Notes: generated from the sequence alone by a model not told the origin. DNA of 64,000 nucleotides from Allobosea sp. OK403 (GCF_900113835.1 NZ_FOQV01000005.1:164796-228795), one strand, 5' to 3'. Counted from the stretch's first letter, positions 24,520 to 32,654 are shown. Numbers and translations: made by a program.

Positions 24520-25574
24520 GCCGCCCGTGCCCTGGCCGATGTCAGGCGTTCCTGCGCGACATTGCGCGCCGCGGCTGCCGTCGGGATGCCCGCCTCGTCC
24601 GCCAGTTCGTAGATTCCCGACAAGGTCTCGCCGATGGCGCGGACGCGCCGCTCGGCCTCCGCCCGGTCGAGGCCGATCCGCTCCAGCGCGAGCTGGATCA
24701 TCCCGCCGCCATTGATCACATAATCGGGCGCATAGAGGATGCCGCGCTCCCGCAGCATCGCATCGTGGCGAACCTCATCGGCGAGCTGGTTGTTGGCGGC
24801 GCCCGCGACCACCGAGACCTTGAGCTCCGGCAAGGTTATGTCGTTGATGACCGCGCCCAGCGCGCAAGGGGAAAAGACATCCGCTTCGACGGCATGGATC
24901 GCCTGCGGATCGGCCGGCCTGGCGCGAAAGACCCGGACCGCCTCCTGCACCAGCTCCTCGCGGACATCGCTCACGATGAGCTCGGCTCCCGCCTCGGCAA
25001 GCAGCCGGGAGAGATTCCAGCCGACATTGCCGAGCCCCTGCACGGCGACGCGGACGCCTTTGAGGTCGCTCCGGCCGAGGCGATGGCGAACGCTGGCTTC
25101 AATGCCGGTGAAGCAGCCGAGCGCGGTGCGTGGCGAGGGATCGCCGCTGCCGCCAAGGCTCTCGGGCAGGCCGAGGACATGGTCGGTGGCGGCGCCGATC
25201 TCGGCCATATCGGCGACGGTCGTGCCGAGGTCCTCGCCGGTGACGTAGCGCCCGCCCAGCCGCGCGACCGCCACGCCCACGGCCCGGAGCAAGGCCGGCG
25301 TCTTGTCGCGCCGCGGATCGGCCATCACGACCATCTTGCCGCCGCCGAACGGCACGCCCGCGACGGCGGCTTTCAGGCTCATGCCGCGCGAGAGGCGCAG
25401 GACATCGGTCAGGGCCTCGGTCTCGTCGGCATAGGCGCGGATGCGGCAGCCGCCGATCGCCGGCCCGAGCGCCGTGCTGTGGACCGCGATGATCGCGCGC
25501 AGGCCGCTCGCCGGATCGCAGACATGGACGATCTGCTCATGGCCGGAAAAGTCGATGGAACGGAACACCGTCAT
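24516..25574 (-). CDS. Glu/Leu/Phe/Val dehydrogenase family protein
   Basis: 352 residues, the length of leucine/phenylalanine dehydrogenases. N-terminal catalytic domain: LGPAIGGCRIRAY, MSLKAAVAGVPFGGGKMVV (catalytic Lys), GRYVTGEDLGTT. C-terminal Rossmann domain: VRVAVQGLGNVGWNLSRLL near 180, and VVAGAANNQLAD plus APDYVINGGGMIQ. The enzyme oxidatively deaminates a hydrophobic amino acid to its 2-oxo acid with NAD. It starts an overlapping pair with the ArgE-like deacylase, giving a plausible acyl-amino-acid to oxoacid route. Confidence 0.92.
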   Translation of the reverse strand: MTVFRSIDFSGHEQIVHVCDPASGLRAIIAVHSTALGPAIGGCRIRAYADETEALTDVLRLSRGMSLKAAVAGVPFGGGKMVVMADPRRDKTPALLRAVGVAVARLGGRYVTGEDLGTTVADMAEIGAATDHVLGLPESLGGSGDPSPRTALGCFTGIEASVRHRLGRSDLKGVRVAVQGLGNVGWNLSRLLAEAGAELIVSDVREELVQEAVRVFRARPADPQAIHAVEADVFSPCALGAVINDITLPELKVSVVAGAANNQLADEVRHDAMLRERGILYAPDYVINGGGMIQLALERIGLDRAEAERRVRAIGETLSGIYELADEAGIPTAAAARNVAQERLTSARARAA

Positions 25575-25608
25575 GCCTGGGGTCTCTCTTGAGCGGGGGA
25601 AGGATCGA

Positions 25609-26556
25609 TCATGGCTTGGCTGAGGTTTCGCGCGCCGGGCCGAAGCCGATCATGCGCAATGGCAGGACCGCGATCGCGAAGCCGAGCAGAATCAAGGCGA
25701 TGCCGACGAGGTGGAAAGCCCGGACGGGCTCGCCGAGCAGAAGGAAGGCGAGCGCCGACGAATAGACCGCCACCAGATGGAATGACGCGCCGGTCAGCGT
25801 CGGCCCGAGCGTCGCGACGCAATGGTTCCAGCACGCAGCCCCGACCAGCGAGGCGAATATGCCGATGAACAGCACCGAGGCGACGGCGTAAGGCTCGAAC
25901 GGCAGCGACCGCCCCGACGCCTCCTCGCCGATCCAGAACGGCAGCAGCAGGACCATGGTCACGAGCGACATCACCGCCAGGAACGCCATGTCGGAGAGGG
26001 TCCTGGGCCGATAGCGCAGCAGGACGGAATAGAGCGCGTAGCCGGCGACCGCGAGCAGGACCAAGATTTCCCCGCCGCCGACCGAGAGCGAGGCCAGCGC
26101 CGCGATGTCGCCCTGGCCGATGATCCAGGCGACGCCGATGAAGGAGATCACGATGCCACTGATCGTCCGTAGGGACGGAACATCGCGCGCGATGATCCAG
26201 GCGAAGAGCGGGACCATCAAAGGCAAGGCGGAGTTGAGCATCGCGGCGGTGGCCGCCGGCGTGGTCTGCAACGCGACATAGTTGAGGATCGGGTAACCGG
26301 CGAAGCCGCTGATGCTGATGGCGGCGATGAGGCGCCAATGCGCCAGGATGTCCCGGCGCTTGGCGACGAGTTCGCGCCAGACGAAGGGCAGAATGCATAA
26401 GGACGCCACCACCCAGCGCCAGAAGGTCAGCCCGAAGGGCGGCAATTCGCCGGCATAGGCCCGGCCGATGAGCAGATTCCCCGCCCAGAACAGCGGCGGG
26501 AACGGCAGCAGCGCATAAGGCCTGCGCCAGAGATCGCCGATGCCCCGCGCGCTCAC
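25609..26556 (-). CDS. EamA/DMT family transporter
   Basis: 315 residues with about ten hydrophobic helices in two EamA repeats, with WAGNLLIGRAYAGELPPFGLTFWRW near the start and GASFHLVAVYSSALAFLLLGE in the second repeat. DMT proteins of this type often export amino acids or metabolites. The start is GTG at 26556. It lies 34 bases upstream of the dehydrogenase gene on the same strand, so it is probably the first gene of the deacylase operon. Confidence 0.92.
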   Translation of the reverse strand: MSARGIGDLWRRPYALLPFPPLFWAGNLLIGRAYAGELPPFGLTFWRWVVASLCILPFVWRELVAKRRDILAHWRLIAAISISGFAGYPILNYVALQTTPAATAAMLNSALPLMVPLFAWIIARDVPSLRTISGIVISFIGVAWIIGQGDIAALASLSVGGGEILVLLAVAGYALYSVLLRYRPRTLSDMAFLAVMSLVTMVLLLPFWIGEEASGRSLPFEPYAVASVLFIGIFASLVGAACWNHCVATLGPTLTGASFHLVAVYSSALAFLLLGEPVRAFHLVGIALILLGFAIAVLPLRMIGFGPARETSAKP

Positions 26557-26900
26557 GATGCTGCTCCCTCGCAGGCGAAGCAGCCGCCGACGCGCTTCGT
26601 CGTCAGCGGCAGCCTATCGAGATCGCGATAGTGGAATCCGTGCGCCATGCCCTGCCAGCCGTTTTGAGCGTTCCGGGCAGGGTGATGCGAAAGGCGGCTG
26701 ATGCTATTGGCGAAAATCGAGGGTTTTGGAAAAGAAACGCCGCCTCCTCATCGCCCCAGCGAACCGACGATGCCGCTTTGCCAGGCAATGCCCACACGAA
26801 TCGAGATGGTGCATTGGCCCTTATTGGGAGATGACTCGTGCCGACGATCCCGCTATGGAGGTCAATGTCGGCGGCAGGCGCATTGCCCGCGAACCGGCAT
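26557..26900. other. Intergenic region before tRNA-Gly
   Basis: About 340 bases. Short overlapping frames on both strands look like chance. It should carry the promoter of the EamA operon on one side and of the tRNA on the other. I see no repeat or domain. Confidence 0.4.
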
Positions 26901-26975
26901 GCGGGCGTAGTTCAGTGGTAGAACGTCAGCTTCCCAAGCTGAATGTCGTCGGTTCGATCCCGATCGCCCGCTCCA
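26901..26975 (+). tRNA. tRNA-Gly (anticodon CCC)
   Basis: 75 bases including an encoded CCA. The acceptor stem GCGGGCG pairs with CGCCCGC; the D-arm contains AGTTCAGTGGTAGAA; the anticodon stem TCAGC/GCTGA closes loop TTCCCAA (anticodon CCC at 26933-26935); the T-arm has GGTTCGATCC. The 3' part from 26929 is repeated exactly at 28897-28944, marking this tRNA as an integration site. Confidence 0.95.
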
Positions 26976-26976
26976 A
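26929..26976 (+). repeat. Left attachment repeat (3' half of tRNA-Gly)
   Basis: 48-bp sequence starting GCTTCCCAAGCTGAATG and ending CGCCCGCTCCAA, identical to 28897-28944. It starts in the anticodon stem and runs one base past the CCA. This is the usual footprint of tyrosine-recombinase integration into a tRNA, which leaves the tRNA intact. Confidence 0.9.
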
Positions 26977-27124
26977 AATCCCTTTGATTTAAACGGGTTG
27001 CCCGCATTTGGCTTCGCTGGCCGTCAGAATCTGACGGGACAGGGTTAAATGATTTCGATGTGTTACCGCAGTCCAACCCTCGCGCGCGGCTAGTGCCCGC
27101 GCACGACCCGTCGCAGATGTATCA

Positions 27125-28213
27125 TCAGTTGCTGGCAAGCGCGGCTTCGCACGCTGCAATGGCATCGTTGATCTCGTCGTTGATCCAGGGGGTAGAGCCC
27201 TTTCCCAACCATTTGCGCAGCCCGCTAAGCAACGACGGGTTGGCTATCGCATGGGCAGCCTGAAACGTGCCGTAACCACACTCACTCCGCTCCAGCTCGC
27301 GCAAGACAAGCGGGAGGGCTAAGACCGAATCGCGCTCTGCCAGCCCAAGAAGTGCCTCTGCACGAACGGACGCATCACAGTCCTGGGTCGCCTTCAAGAG
27401 CGCCTCTCGCACTGTGGGTGTGTCTATCTCCAGCCCGGCCAACAACAGGGTGGCCCAATCGCGGTTCGACGTATCTGCGTCGCTCGTATAGCCAATTAGC
27501 AAGCGCAGATTCTGCTCGGCAAACTCCGTCCCGGTAAGAGGCACCTCGCCGTTGGCGGCCTTGACGAGAAAGTCCGAAGCGGGGACGTAACCATCGTACA
27601 TGCCCTCGACGTGAGCGGAACTTGCCACGTAGAGCTGGATTGCTTGCGCCGTCGCCTCGGCTCGCTTTTCCTGACCCGAGCGGACGCCGAGCACCATATG
27701 TTCGCGCTCGATCCGAAGGAGATATTCGACCGCTTGCGCAAGTGATCCGCCCGCACGAAAATCAGCTGCGACCTTGCGAAGGTAGTCATCGTATTCGTCG
27801 GCGAACGACTTCTCATGCCACTGCTCTCCGGCAGCGAGCAAACCGATTGGGTCCCAATTTCGCCAGCCGATTTCGCGCAGGCCTGGCAGCAGATCATCAC
27901 TCACGGGCCTAGTCAGTTCTATCGTGTCGGTGAATGTCAGCGTCAGTGTTGCACGCTGCGAGCCCGGAATTGCTTTGAGAGCCAAATGCGCTATCCGGCC
28001 GGTCGATGGCATCAGCGTATCAAACATGATCGTCTCCCTGTCGAACTTAACGCCGGAGACCTCAAAATGCTCGCCGTCATTGGCATCGACGGCGGTGATC
28101 TTGAGCCCACCGCCCTCCACGACAATCTCGTATTCCGCACTGTTGTAATCGTCTTCGGATCGCCAGCGACCAAGGAGTGCGGTAGGAAACTGCAAGAAAA
28201 TTACGTTGCTCAT
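27125..28213 (-). CDS. Orphan protein with predicted beta-rich N-domain and HEAT-like C-domain
   Basis: About 362 residues from the ATG at 28213 (MSNVIFLQFP); the frame is open to 28258. I recognise no named family. Residues 5-110 look like a beta-sheet domain (LLGRWRSEDDYNSAEYEIVV, TLTLTFTDTIEL). The middle is helical, with DEYDDYLRKVAADFRAGGS. From about 240 on there are repeated helix pairs of HEAT type (DWATLLLAGLEIDTPTVREALL, CDASVRAEALLGLAERDS, TFQAAHAIANPSLLSGL). No signal peptide or membrane helix, so it is cytosolic. It is the only intact cargo of the tRNA-Gly element, which makes an accessory role such as immunity or defence possible but unproven. Confidence 0.75.
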   Translation of the reverse strand: MSNVIFLQFPTALLGRWRSEDDYNSAEYEIVVEGGGLKITAVDANDGEHFEVSGVKFDRETIMFDTLMPSTGRIAHLALKAIPGSQRATLTLTFTDTIELTRPVSDDLLPGLREIGWRNWDPIGLLAAGEQWHEKSFADEYDDYLRKVAADFRAGGSLAQAVEYLLRIEREHMVLGVRSGQEKRAEATAQAIQLYVASSAHVEGMYDGYVPASDFLVKAANGEVPLTGTEFAEQNLRLLIGYTSDADTSNRDWATLLLAGLEIDTPTVREALLKATQDCDASVRAEALLGLAERDSVLALPLVLRELERSECGYGTFQAAHAIANPSLLSGLRKWLGKGSTPWINDEINDAIAACEAALASN

Positions 28214-28246
28214 GCCAGTCTTATCCGCTGAGCGAGTTAAGGGCCG

Positions 28247-28266
28247 CTTTCGACCCATAGCGGACT
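28247..28266 (-). repeat. GACCCATAG repeat, copy A
   Basis: TTTCGACCCATAGCGGAC lies just upstream of the orphan gene. A related copy is at 28786-28810. Both contain the core that, translated, gives a CFRPIADI-like peptide, which recurs as spurious small proteins in sphingomonad genomes. That link is from memory. Confidence 0.5.
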
Positions 28267-28269
28267 AGC

Positions 28270-28767
28270 TCAAGAAAGGCATGGCTTCGCGAGGGCGATG
28301 CTCGGGCGGTCAAAAGCGATAACTTCAACAATGGTGTTAAGGCCGCCAATCAAGAAATGGCGAAGTCGATGCGCTTGAGATACCTGACCCATTATACCTA
28401 GATTTATTTCATTTAGGTATGGACTGCGATCAATCTCGCAGGCAAAAGCCGGCTGAACGCCCTCGTCGTGTCGTATACGCCAATAATAATATATCTCGCC
28501 CTCGTCTTGAGATCTAAAACTCGTGATATTGTTGAAAATGACCCATAGACTTGAATCACGACGAATCGAATATTAGATTATCAGCCTCCATCCCGTCGCG
28601 CTTCCGTATGATATGTTTATGATGTCGCCAATGTCCGATGGCGTATCGCCCCATGGGACTAGAGCATTTAATTCCACGATTGGCGAAAAACCCGACACTC
28701 GGTGTTCGCTGTCGTCATCCATGCGTACCCCACATGAGAAAGTCTTTTGGGGCGCGGGAGATAGCAT
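28270..28767 (-). pseudogene. Broken AT-rich gene with in-frame TAA
   Basis: One minus-strand frame of 166 codons is interrupted only by a TAA at 28573-28575. The upstream part ends ...ISYGSATGWRLII; the downstream 101 codons continue in the same frame without any other stop (SSLWVIFNNITSFRSQDEG, YYYWRIRHDEGVQPAFACE, LRHFLIGGLNTIVEVIAFD) to a TGA at 28270. The downstream part lacks a good start codon. The reading looks like real protein, with aromatic and acidic residues in normal proportions, so I read this as one gene with a nonsense mutation. No family recognised. Confidence 0.5.
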
Positions 28768-28785
28768 GCTGGAAGCGCAATGTCT

Positions 28786-28810
28786 GTTTCCGACCCATAG
28801 CCGACATTAG
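28786..28810 (+). repeat. GACCCATAG repeat, copy B
   Basis: TGTTTCCGACCCATAGCCGA, in the opposite orientation to copy A at 28247. The pair brackets the broken gene inside the tRNA-Gly element. Confidence 0.5.
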
Positions 28811-28896
28811 CAATGACAGCCCCCAATCTCACTTGTGGCTGTTTTGTCGCTGTCCTATTGGGGAACGCGGGCACGTTAGATCAAAGGCTTAGCCCC

Positions 28897-28944
28897 GCTT
28901 CCCAAGCTGAATGTCGTCGGTTCGATCCCGATCGCCCGCTCCAA
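28897..28944 (+). repeat. Right attachment repeat (tRNA-Gly fragment)
   Basis: Exact 48-bp copy of 26929-26976. It lacks the 5' half of the tRNA (acceptor 5' strand and D-arm), so it is not a functional tRNA gene. It marks the right end of the integrated element. Confidence 0.9.
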
Positions 28945-29007
28945 CCCTCCCTCAGCGCTCATGACCTGCGTCACGGACGCCGCTTCCGGCCGCGGCTGCG
29001 CGGGGGT

Positions 29008-29196
29008 ATGAGTTGGCCCATGACGCAAGCGCAGGACGATCCGCAGCAGGATACGGCTCCGCCGTCGCGCGCGGGCATCCTGCTGCTCGCCGGCGGCGCG
29101 CTCGGCCTGCTTTTGACCGGGCTGCTGCTGTGGTGGCGCGAAGGCGACCGGCTTTTTACCGACGGTCTCATCGCCGCCCTCGTCGCCTGCTTCTGA
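29008..29196 (+). CDS. Small membrane protein next to SCO gene
   Basis: 62 residues from the ATG at 29008 (a second ATG at 29020 is possible). The frame is open back to 28813, but that part crosses the tRNA repeat and is not coding. One clear hydrophobic helix (GILLLAGGALGLLLTGLLLWW) follows a polar N-terminus, and a second short one ends the protein. It precedes the SCO gene by 36 bases and is probably co-transcribed. No named family recognised. Confidence 0.6.
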   Translation: MSWPMTQAQDDPQQDTAPPSRAGILLLAGGALGLLLTGLLLWWREGDRLFTDGLIAALVACF

Positions 29197-29232
29197 GCCC
29201 CATCCAAACGCCCTGAAACCGGATCGTCCGCC

Positions 29233-29820
29233 GTGCAACGCCGCCTCATCCTGCCCCTGATCGTCTTCCTTCTGGGGGCGCTCGCGCTCGCCGCAGCCGC
29301 GATCATCACCTTTTCGCCGACACGGCAGAATCAGACGGGAACGGCGAGCGTCGGCGGGCCGTTCTCGCTGACGACCCCGGACGGCAAGACGCTGACCGAC
29401 AAGGAGCTGCGCGGCGCGCCCTTCCTGGTCTTCTTCGGCTTCACCCATTGCCCCGACATCTGCCCGACCAAGCTGTTCGAGATCTCGGAGATGCTGCGCG
29501 CCGCCGGTCCCAAGGGCGAGAAGCTGCGCGCGCTCTTCATCAGCGTCGATCCCGAACGCGACACGCCGGAGACCCTGAAGAGCTATCTCGGCAGCTTCGA
29601 TCCGCGCATCGTCGGACTGACCGGCGACCAGGCGGCGATCGACGCGACGGTCAAGGCCTATCGCGCCTATGCCAAGAAGGTCCCGCTCAAGGATGGCGAC
29701 TATACCATGGACCACACCGCGCTGGTCTATCTGATGGGCAAGGACGGCAGCTTCGTCGGCGCCTTCAACAGCGAGCGGCCGCCGGCGGAAGCTGCGGCGG
29801 AGTGGCTGCGGCATCTCTAG
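29233..29820 (+). CDS. SCO1/SenC family copper-binding protein
   Basis: 195 residues with an N-terminal anchor (LILPLIVFLLGALALAAAAI). The thioredoxin-like fold has the copper motif CPDICP (Cys 73 and 77) and the distal His about 161 in YTMDHTALVY, so all three copper ligands are present. SCO proteins deliver copper to cytochrome c oxidase or act in thiol redox control in the periplasm. No cox genes are nearby. Start codon is GTG. Confidence 0.94.
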   Translation: MQRRLILPLIVFLLGALALAAAAIITFSPTRQNQTGTASVGGPFSLTTPDGKTLTDKELRGAPFLVFFGFTHCPDICPTKLFEISEMLRAAGPKGEKLRALFISVDPERDTPETLKSYLGSFDPRIVGLTGDQAAIDATVKAYRAYAKKVPLKDGDYTMDHTALVYLMGKDGSFVGAFNSERPPAEAAAEWLRHL

Positions 29821-30046
29821 AGGCTGTTCTGAGCCAGGGGGCCGATAGGGAAGCCAACTGGCCCGCGGCGCAAGCTTCGATCACTCCAGGCGCCTCACGC
29901 CATCCCGGGCGACTGACGGACCATGCCGTTGCGTCATTATCCTGGAGAAGAAGCGGATCTTCCAGGGATGTCCGCCTCATAGGCGCGGAACTGTGAAGCC
30001 CGGCGCGGCGTTACCAGCACGGCATGAACCGCCGCTGGAGGCATCG

Positions 30047-30241
30047 ATGGCCGATTCAAAACCGAATGTTAAACTGGCGCCTGAGGGACAAGCGGAGATG
30101 TCCTACAATGCGGCCATGACGCGGATTCAGGAGCTTGCCGGATCCGCCGAGAACACGGCCGAGCGCGACGAACTGGAAAGGCTTCGCGGCGAGGTTCAAG
30201 ATTACGAGCGTAACCTCAGCCGAGCTGAGATGAAGCATTAG
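30047..30241 (+). CDS. Small acidic coiled-coil protein, unknown
   Basis: 64 residues from the ATG at 30047, with TGGAGG 5 bases upstream. An upstream in-frame ATG at 29993 has no ribosome-binding site. The sequence is highly charged, ending in a heptad-like helix (AERDELERLRGEVQDYERNL). No family recognised. A dispersed repeat begins immediately after the stop. Confidence 0.65.
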   Translation: MADSKPNVKLAPEGQAEMSYNAAMTRIQELAGSAENTAERDELERLRGEVQDYERNLSRAEMKH

Positions 30242-30300
30242 GGCGCTTTCGAGCGAAGCGGACACCGGTTCGCATGAAGCCGCGTTCAAGAGCGCGGCGT
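30242..30300 (-). repeat. Composite palindromic repeat, copy 3 (partial)
   Basis: GCGCTTTCGAGCGAAGCGG followed by ACACCGGTTCGCATGAAG is the minus-strand form of the repeat core. Only the core half is present. Confidence 0.75.
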
Positions 30301-30360
30301 CGAAGGCCTCAGGCTGGCCGCCTGACAATCACCCTTCGACCCCATAGCTCATAACAGCCT

Positions 30361-30873
30361 CTAAGCCGGCAGCTTATGCATGAGTTCCAGCTGAGCCAGG
30401 TGCTCTTTGACATGGCCGCGAATCAACATCGCGATCGAGCGGTGGGTCTGATTCTTGCCGTTGGTCAGATAGACCTCCTGAATTTGCAGGAGCCGCTGGT
30501 GTCCCTCGACCTGCCCCTTCACATAGGCCTTGTCGAATTCCGGACCGGACGGCATCGCCTTCAGAATCTCGACCATGGCTTTCGCCTCGGCACTCAAGGG
30601 CGGAGGTGCGGTCTCCGACATGCCGGTGGCAGCCTTGACCACGGATGCCACGACGTCTTGCTCCGCCGCCTCGAACTGGGCAAATCGCCGGACATTCGCA
30701 TCGACGGCCTTTGTGGCAGCCGCATGGCTTGCCTCCAGCGACATCGCGCTCGCTTCCAGGGTTTCCGCAGCATGCTTCTGTTCAGGTGAAATCCCGGCCG
30801 GTGCGCCTTGTCCGAATGCTGCCGAGGGGAGAGCGGAAACCATTGCTGCTTGCACAAATGTCCGACGGTCCAT
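30361..30873 (-). CDS. DUF4142 domain protein, exported
   Basis: 170 residues with a signal-like start (MDRRTFVQAAMVSALPSAAFG). The body is a helical DUF4142 domain with DANVRRFAQFEAAEQ, KAYVKGQVEGHQRLLQIQE and HVKEHLAQLELM. The family is a periplasmic ferritin-like helical bundle of unknown function, often stress linked. GGGGAGCG lies before the ATG. No co-directional neighbour close by. Confidence 0.85.
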   Translation of the reverse strand: MDRRTFVQAAMVSALPSAAFGQGAPAGISPEQKHAAETLEASAMSLEASHAAATKAVDANVRRFAQFEAAEQDVVASVVKAATGMSETAPPPLSAEAKAMVEILKAMPSGPEFDKAYVKGQVEGHQRLLQIQEVYLTNGKNQTHRSIAMLIRGHVKEHLAQLELMHKLPA

Positions 30874-31563
30874 GAAACGCTCCCCAGATTGGCTAAAACT
30901 TAAAAGGGTTGAACGTCCGCTGGCGAGAAATGTTCATTTGCGCGCGAAGCCTGGCATCCGCGGGTTAGACGCGTCCAAACCGGCCTCGACTGGCGAGAGT
31001 GCCTGATTGTGACAGGTGCCGCCCCGGCCACCACTCGATCACGTCGCATTCGGACGATGCCGTCCAAATGCGAGAAACGTGATCGATTCTAAAAGCTTAG
31101 AGCATTGCTCACGCGAAAAACCGGTACCCACTTTTTCGCGCAATGCTCTGGGAGGGGACGGACCGGGGCGGCAAGGCTGCGCAAACGCGACGCCCGATCG
31201 GTTAGTCGCGGCAGAACCGGAACAGGTTCACAAGGCACGCCACATTCTGGATCGGACATCGCTCGAACCGGCCATGCCGAGCGCCGCGGTCGCACAGACT
31301 GCTGCCTCAAACGTGCCGCCATCGATGTAGCCTTTCGACATAAGGCTGCCTTCGACGATCGGGAGGATGCCGGGCGAAATTCCAGAACCGAATGTTGTCG
31401 AATATGCTGCTCGCCATGCTGACACTGATGATGAAGGCCGTCAGGCGCCGGCGTGCGCGGACCAGACGGCGGCGCAGGCCCTGACTGCGACGATCAGCGC
31501 GGCCGGCGCTGAAGCAGTGGGGAAACCGTATGGGGGCGACTTTGCCAGCCAGCGAGGTTTGAG
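30874..31563. other. Long intergenic region with a palindromic repeat
   Basis: About 690 bases. The middle (31034-31149) is a repeat that also occurs inverted behind dnaN. The rest has short frames on both strands (for example 31228-31425 minus), none with a domain or a good start. They may be gene remains, but I cannot support any. Confidence 0.4.
31034..31149 (+). repeat. 116-bp palindromic repeat, partner of 50529-50644
   Basis: Starts CTCGATCACGTCGCATTCGG, contains the stem ACGTGATCGATTCTAAAAGC and ends CCCACTTTTTCGCGCAATGC then TCT. It is nearly identical to the reverse complement of 50529-50644, with the same length of 116 bp. Confidence 0.85.
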
Positions 31564-32175
31564 ATGAGACAGCCAACCATACGGGCCTTGGTCATCGCGC
31601 TCTGCCTCGGCAGCACTTGTGCGCTGGCGGCGTCCACGACCGAAACCATCGTGCTCATCCGCCACGGAGAAAAACCGCCGGAGGGCCTGGGGCAACTGGA
31701 TTGTCGTGGCCGCAATCGCGCCATCCGGCTTCCAGCGGTCCTGGCTCGCGAGTTTGGCAAGCTCGATGCCATTTTCGCTTCTGATCCGAGCCATCGGAAG
31801 AAGGATAAGGGCGTCAAATACGACTACCTGCGACCGCTGGAAATCGTCGAACCCGTCTCCAAGGCCTCTGGCGTGCTGGTCGATACCCGCTTCGGCTACA
31901 AACAGGTATCGAAGCTGGAGACGGCGCTGGACGACCCCGCCTATCGCAACGCGACCGTCCTTGTCGCCTGGGAACACAAAAAGCTCGTGGAGTTGACCCG
32001 CAGCTTGCTCGGCAACAACAGCGGGGATCCCAAACAGGTGCCGGCTTGGGCCGGCGATGATTTCGACGGCATCAACATTGTGCGGATCATCCGCGAGAAT
32101 GGGGTGACGAAAGCGACGTTCGAGCGTCGCCACGAAGGGTTGGACGGGCAATCGGAGACCTGCCCAAGCCCCTAG
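31564..32175 (+). CDS. Histidine phosphatase family protein, exported
   Basis: 203 residues with a signal peptide (MRQPTIRALVIALCLGSTCALA). The catalytic RHG motif is at 33-35 (IVLIRHGEKPPEG), with the second His in VAWEHKKLVEL near 140, so the family active site is complete. The reaction is phosphoryl transfer through a phospho-histidine; substrate unknown. GAGG precedes the ATG. The TAG stop is the first bases of the composite repeat. Confidence 0.88.
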   Translation: MRQPTIRALVIALCLGSTCALAASTTETIVLIRHGEKPPEGLGQLDCRGRNRAIRLPAVLAREFGKLDAIFASDPSHRKKDKGVKYDYLRPLEIVEPVSKASGVLVDTRFGYKQVSKLETALDDPAYRNATVLVAWEHKKLVELTRSLLGNNSGDPKQVPAWAGDDFDGINIVRIIRENGVTKATFERRHEGLDGQSETCPSP

Positions 32176-32399
32176 AGCCGGATGATTTCAGCTGGAATCA
32201 CGGAGTGGTCCCAGCTGAAATCTGAATCCGTCTCTCATCAAAAGTGAGAGCAGGATCTAATGCAAAAAACCGGCTCCCACTTTTTCGCATCCTGCTCTAG
32301 GCCAATGTTCGACCCAGCTGGATCGCTCAATTGCCCTAGCCCCTTGTTTCGACGCGTTTCTTCACGCGAAGCTGTATCCACTTCGCTCTCAAGCGCTCC
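32174..32399 (+). repeat. Composite palindromic repeat, copy 4 (three modules)
   Basis: Module 1 (32174-32255) matches 4222-4303: GATTTCAGCTGG...CCAGCTGAAATC. Module 2 (32255-32300) resembles the 31100 and 50530 elements: AAAAAACCGGCTCCCACTTT. Module 3 (32302-32399) matches copy 2: GACCCAGCTGGATCGCTCAA and CACTTCGCTCTCAAGCGCTC. This is the most complete assembly in the window. Confidence 0.85.
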
Positions 32400-32654
32400 G
32401 ACGCTCGCCCTTTCCCGCGTTTCCAACCCGGCCAGCGCTGCGTGGCGCAGGCGCGCTATTAACCGTCACCGAACCCGCCTGCTGAATTCCGTTGCGTCAG
32501 ATCTGTGGAGAGCGCACGAGACGAAAGCTGCAGATCGCGTGCTACCGCCTTGCTTGCGAAGCCAGCTTTCTCGGCCAATCACAAGGTCGATCTCTGAGAT
32601 TTCGACCTTCACCTTTCTGCCCTGACCACCGCATCTTTTTCTGGAGATACCCCA
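32176..32654. other. Intergenic region, mostly repeat
   Basis: About 480 bases. The first half is the composite repeat. The second half (32400-32654) shows no supported gene and should hold the promoter of the HdeA-like gene. Confidence 0.4.

Larger units (their letters stand above)
26977..28944. mobile_element. Small integrated element at tRNA-Gly, no recombinase visible
   Basis: 1,968 bp bounded by a perfect 48-bp direct repeat of the tRNA-Gly 3' half. Inside are one intact minus-strand orphan gene, one broken AT-rich minus-strand gene and two copies of a short GACCCATAG repeat. Base composition of the right part is clearly lower in GC than the flanks. No integrase, excisionase or transposase frame is present, so it is either a decayed island or a non-autonomous cargo unit mobilised in trans. 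Confidence 0.8.

Noticed and set aside
26977..28944. Integrase gene within the tRNA-Gly element
   Set aside because: Looked for R-H-R-Y type tyrosine recombinase motifs on both strands; none found.
28813..29007. N-terminal extension of the small membrane protein
   Set aside because: It reads through the right att repeat and has no protein-like character; the ATG at 29008 is the sensible start.
31228..31425. 65-residue minus frame in the 690-base gap
   Set aside because: Looks partly protein-like but has no start signal and no recognisable family; could be a relic, not enough to call.
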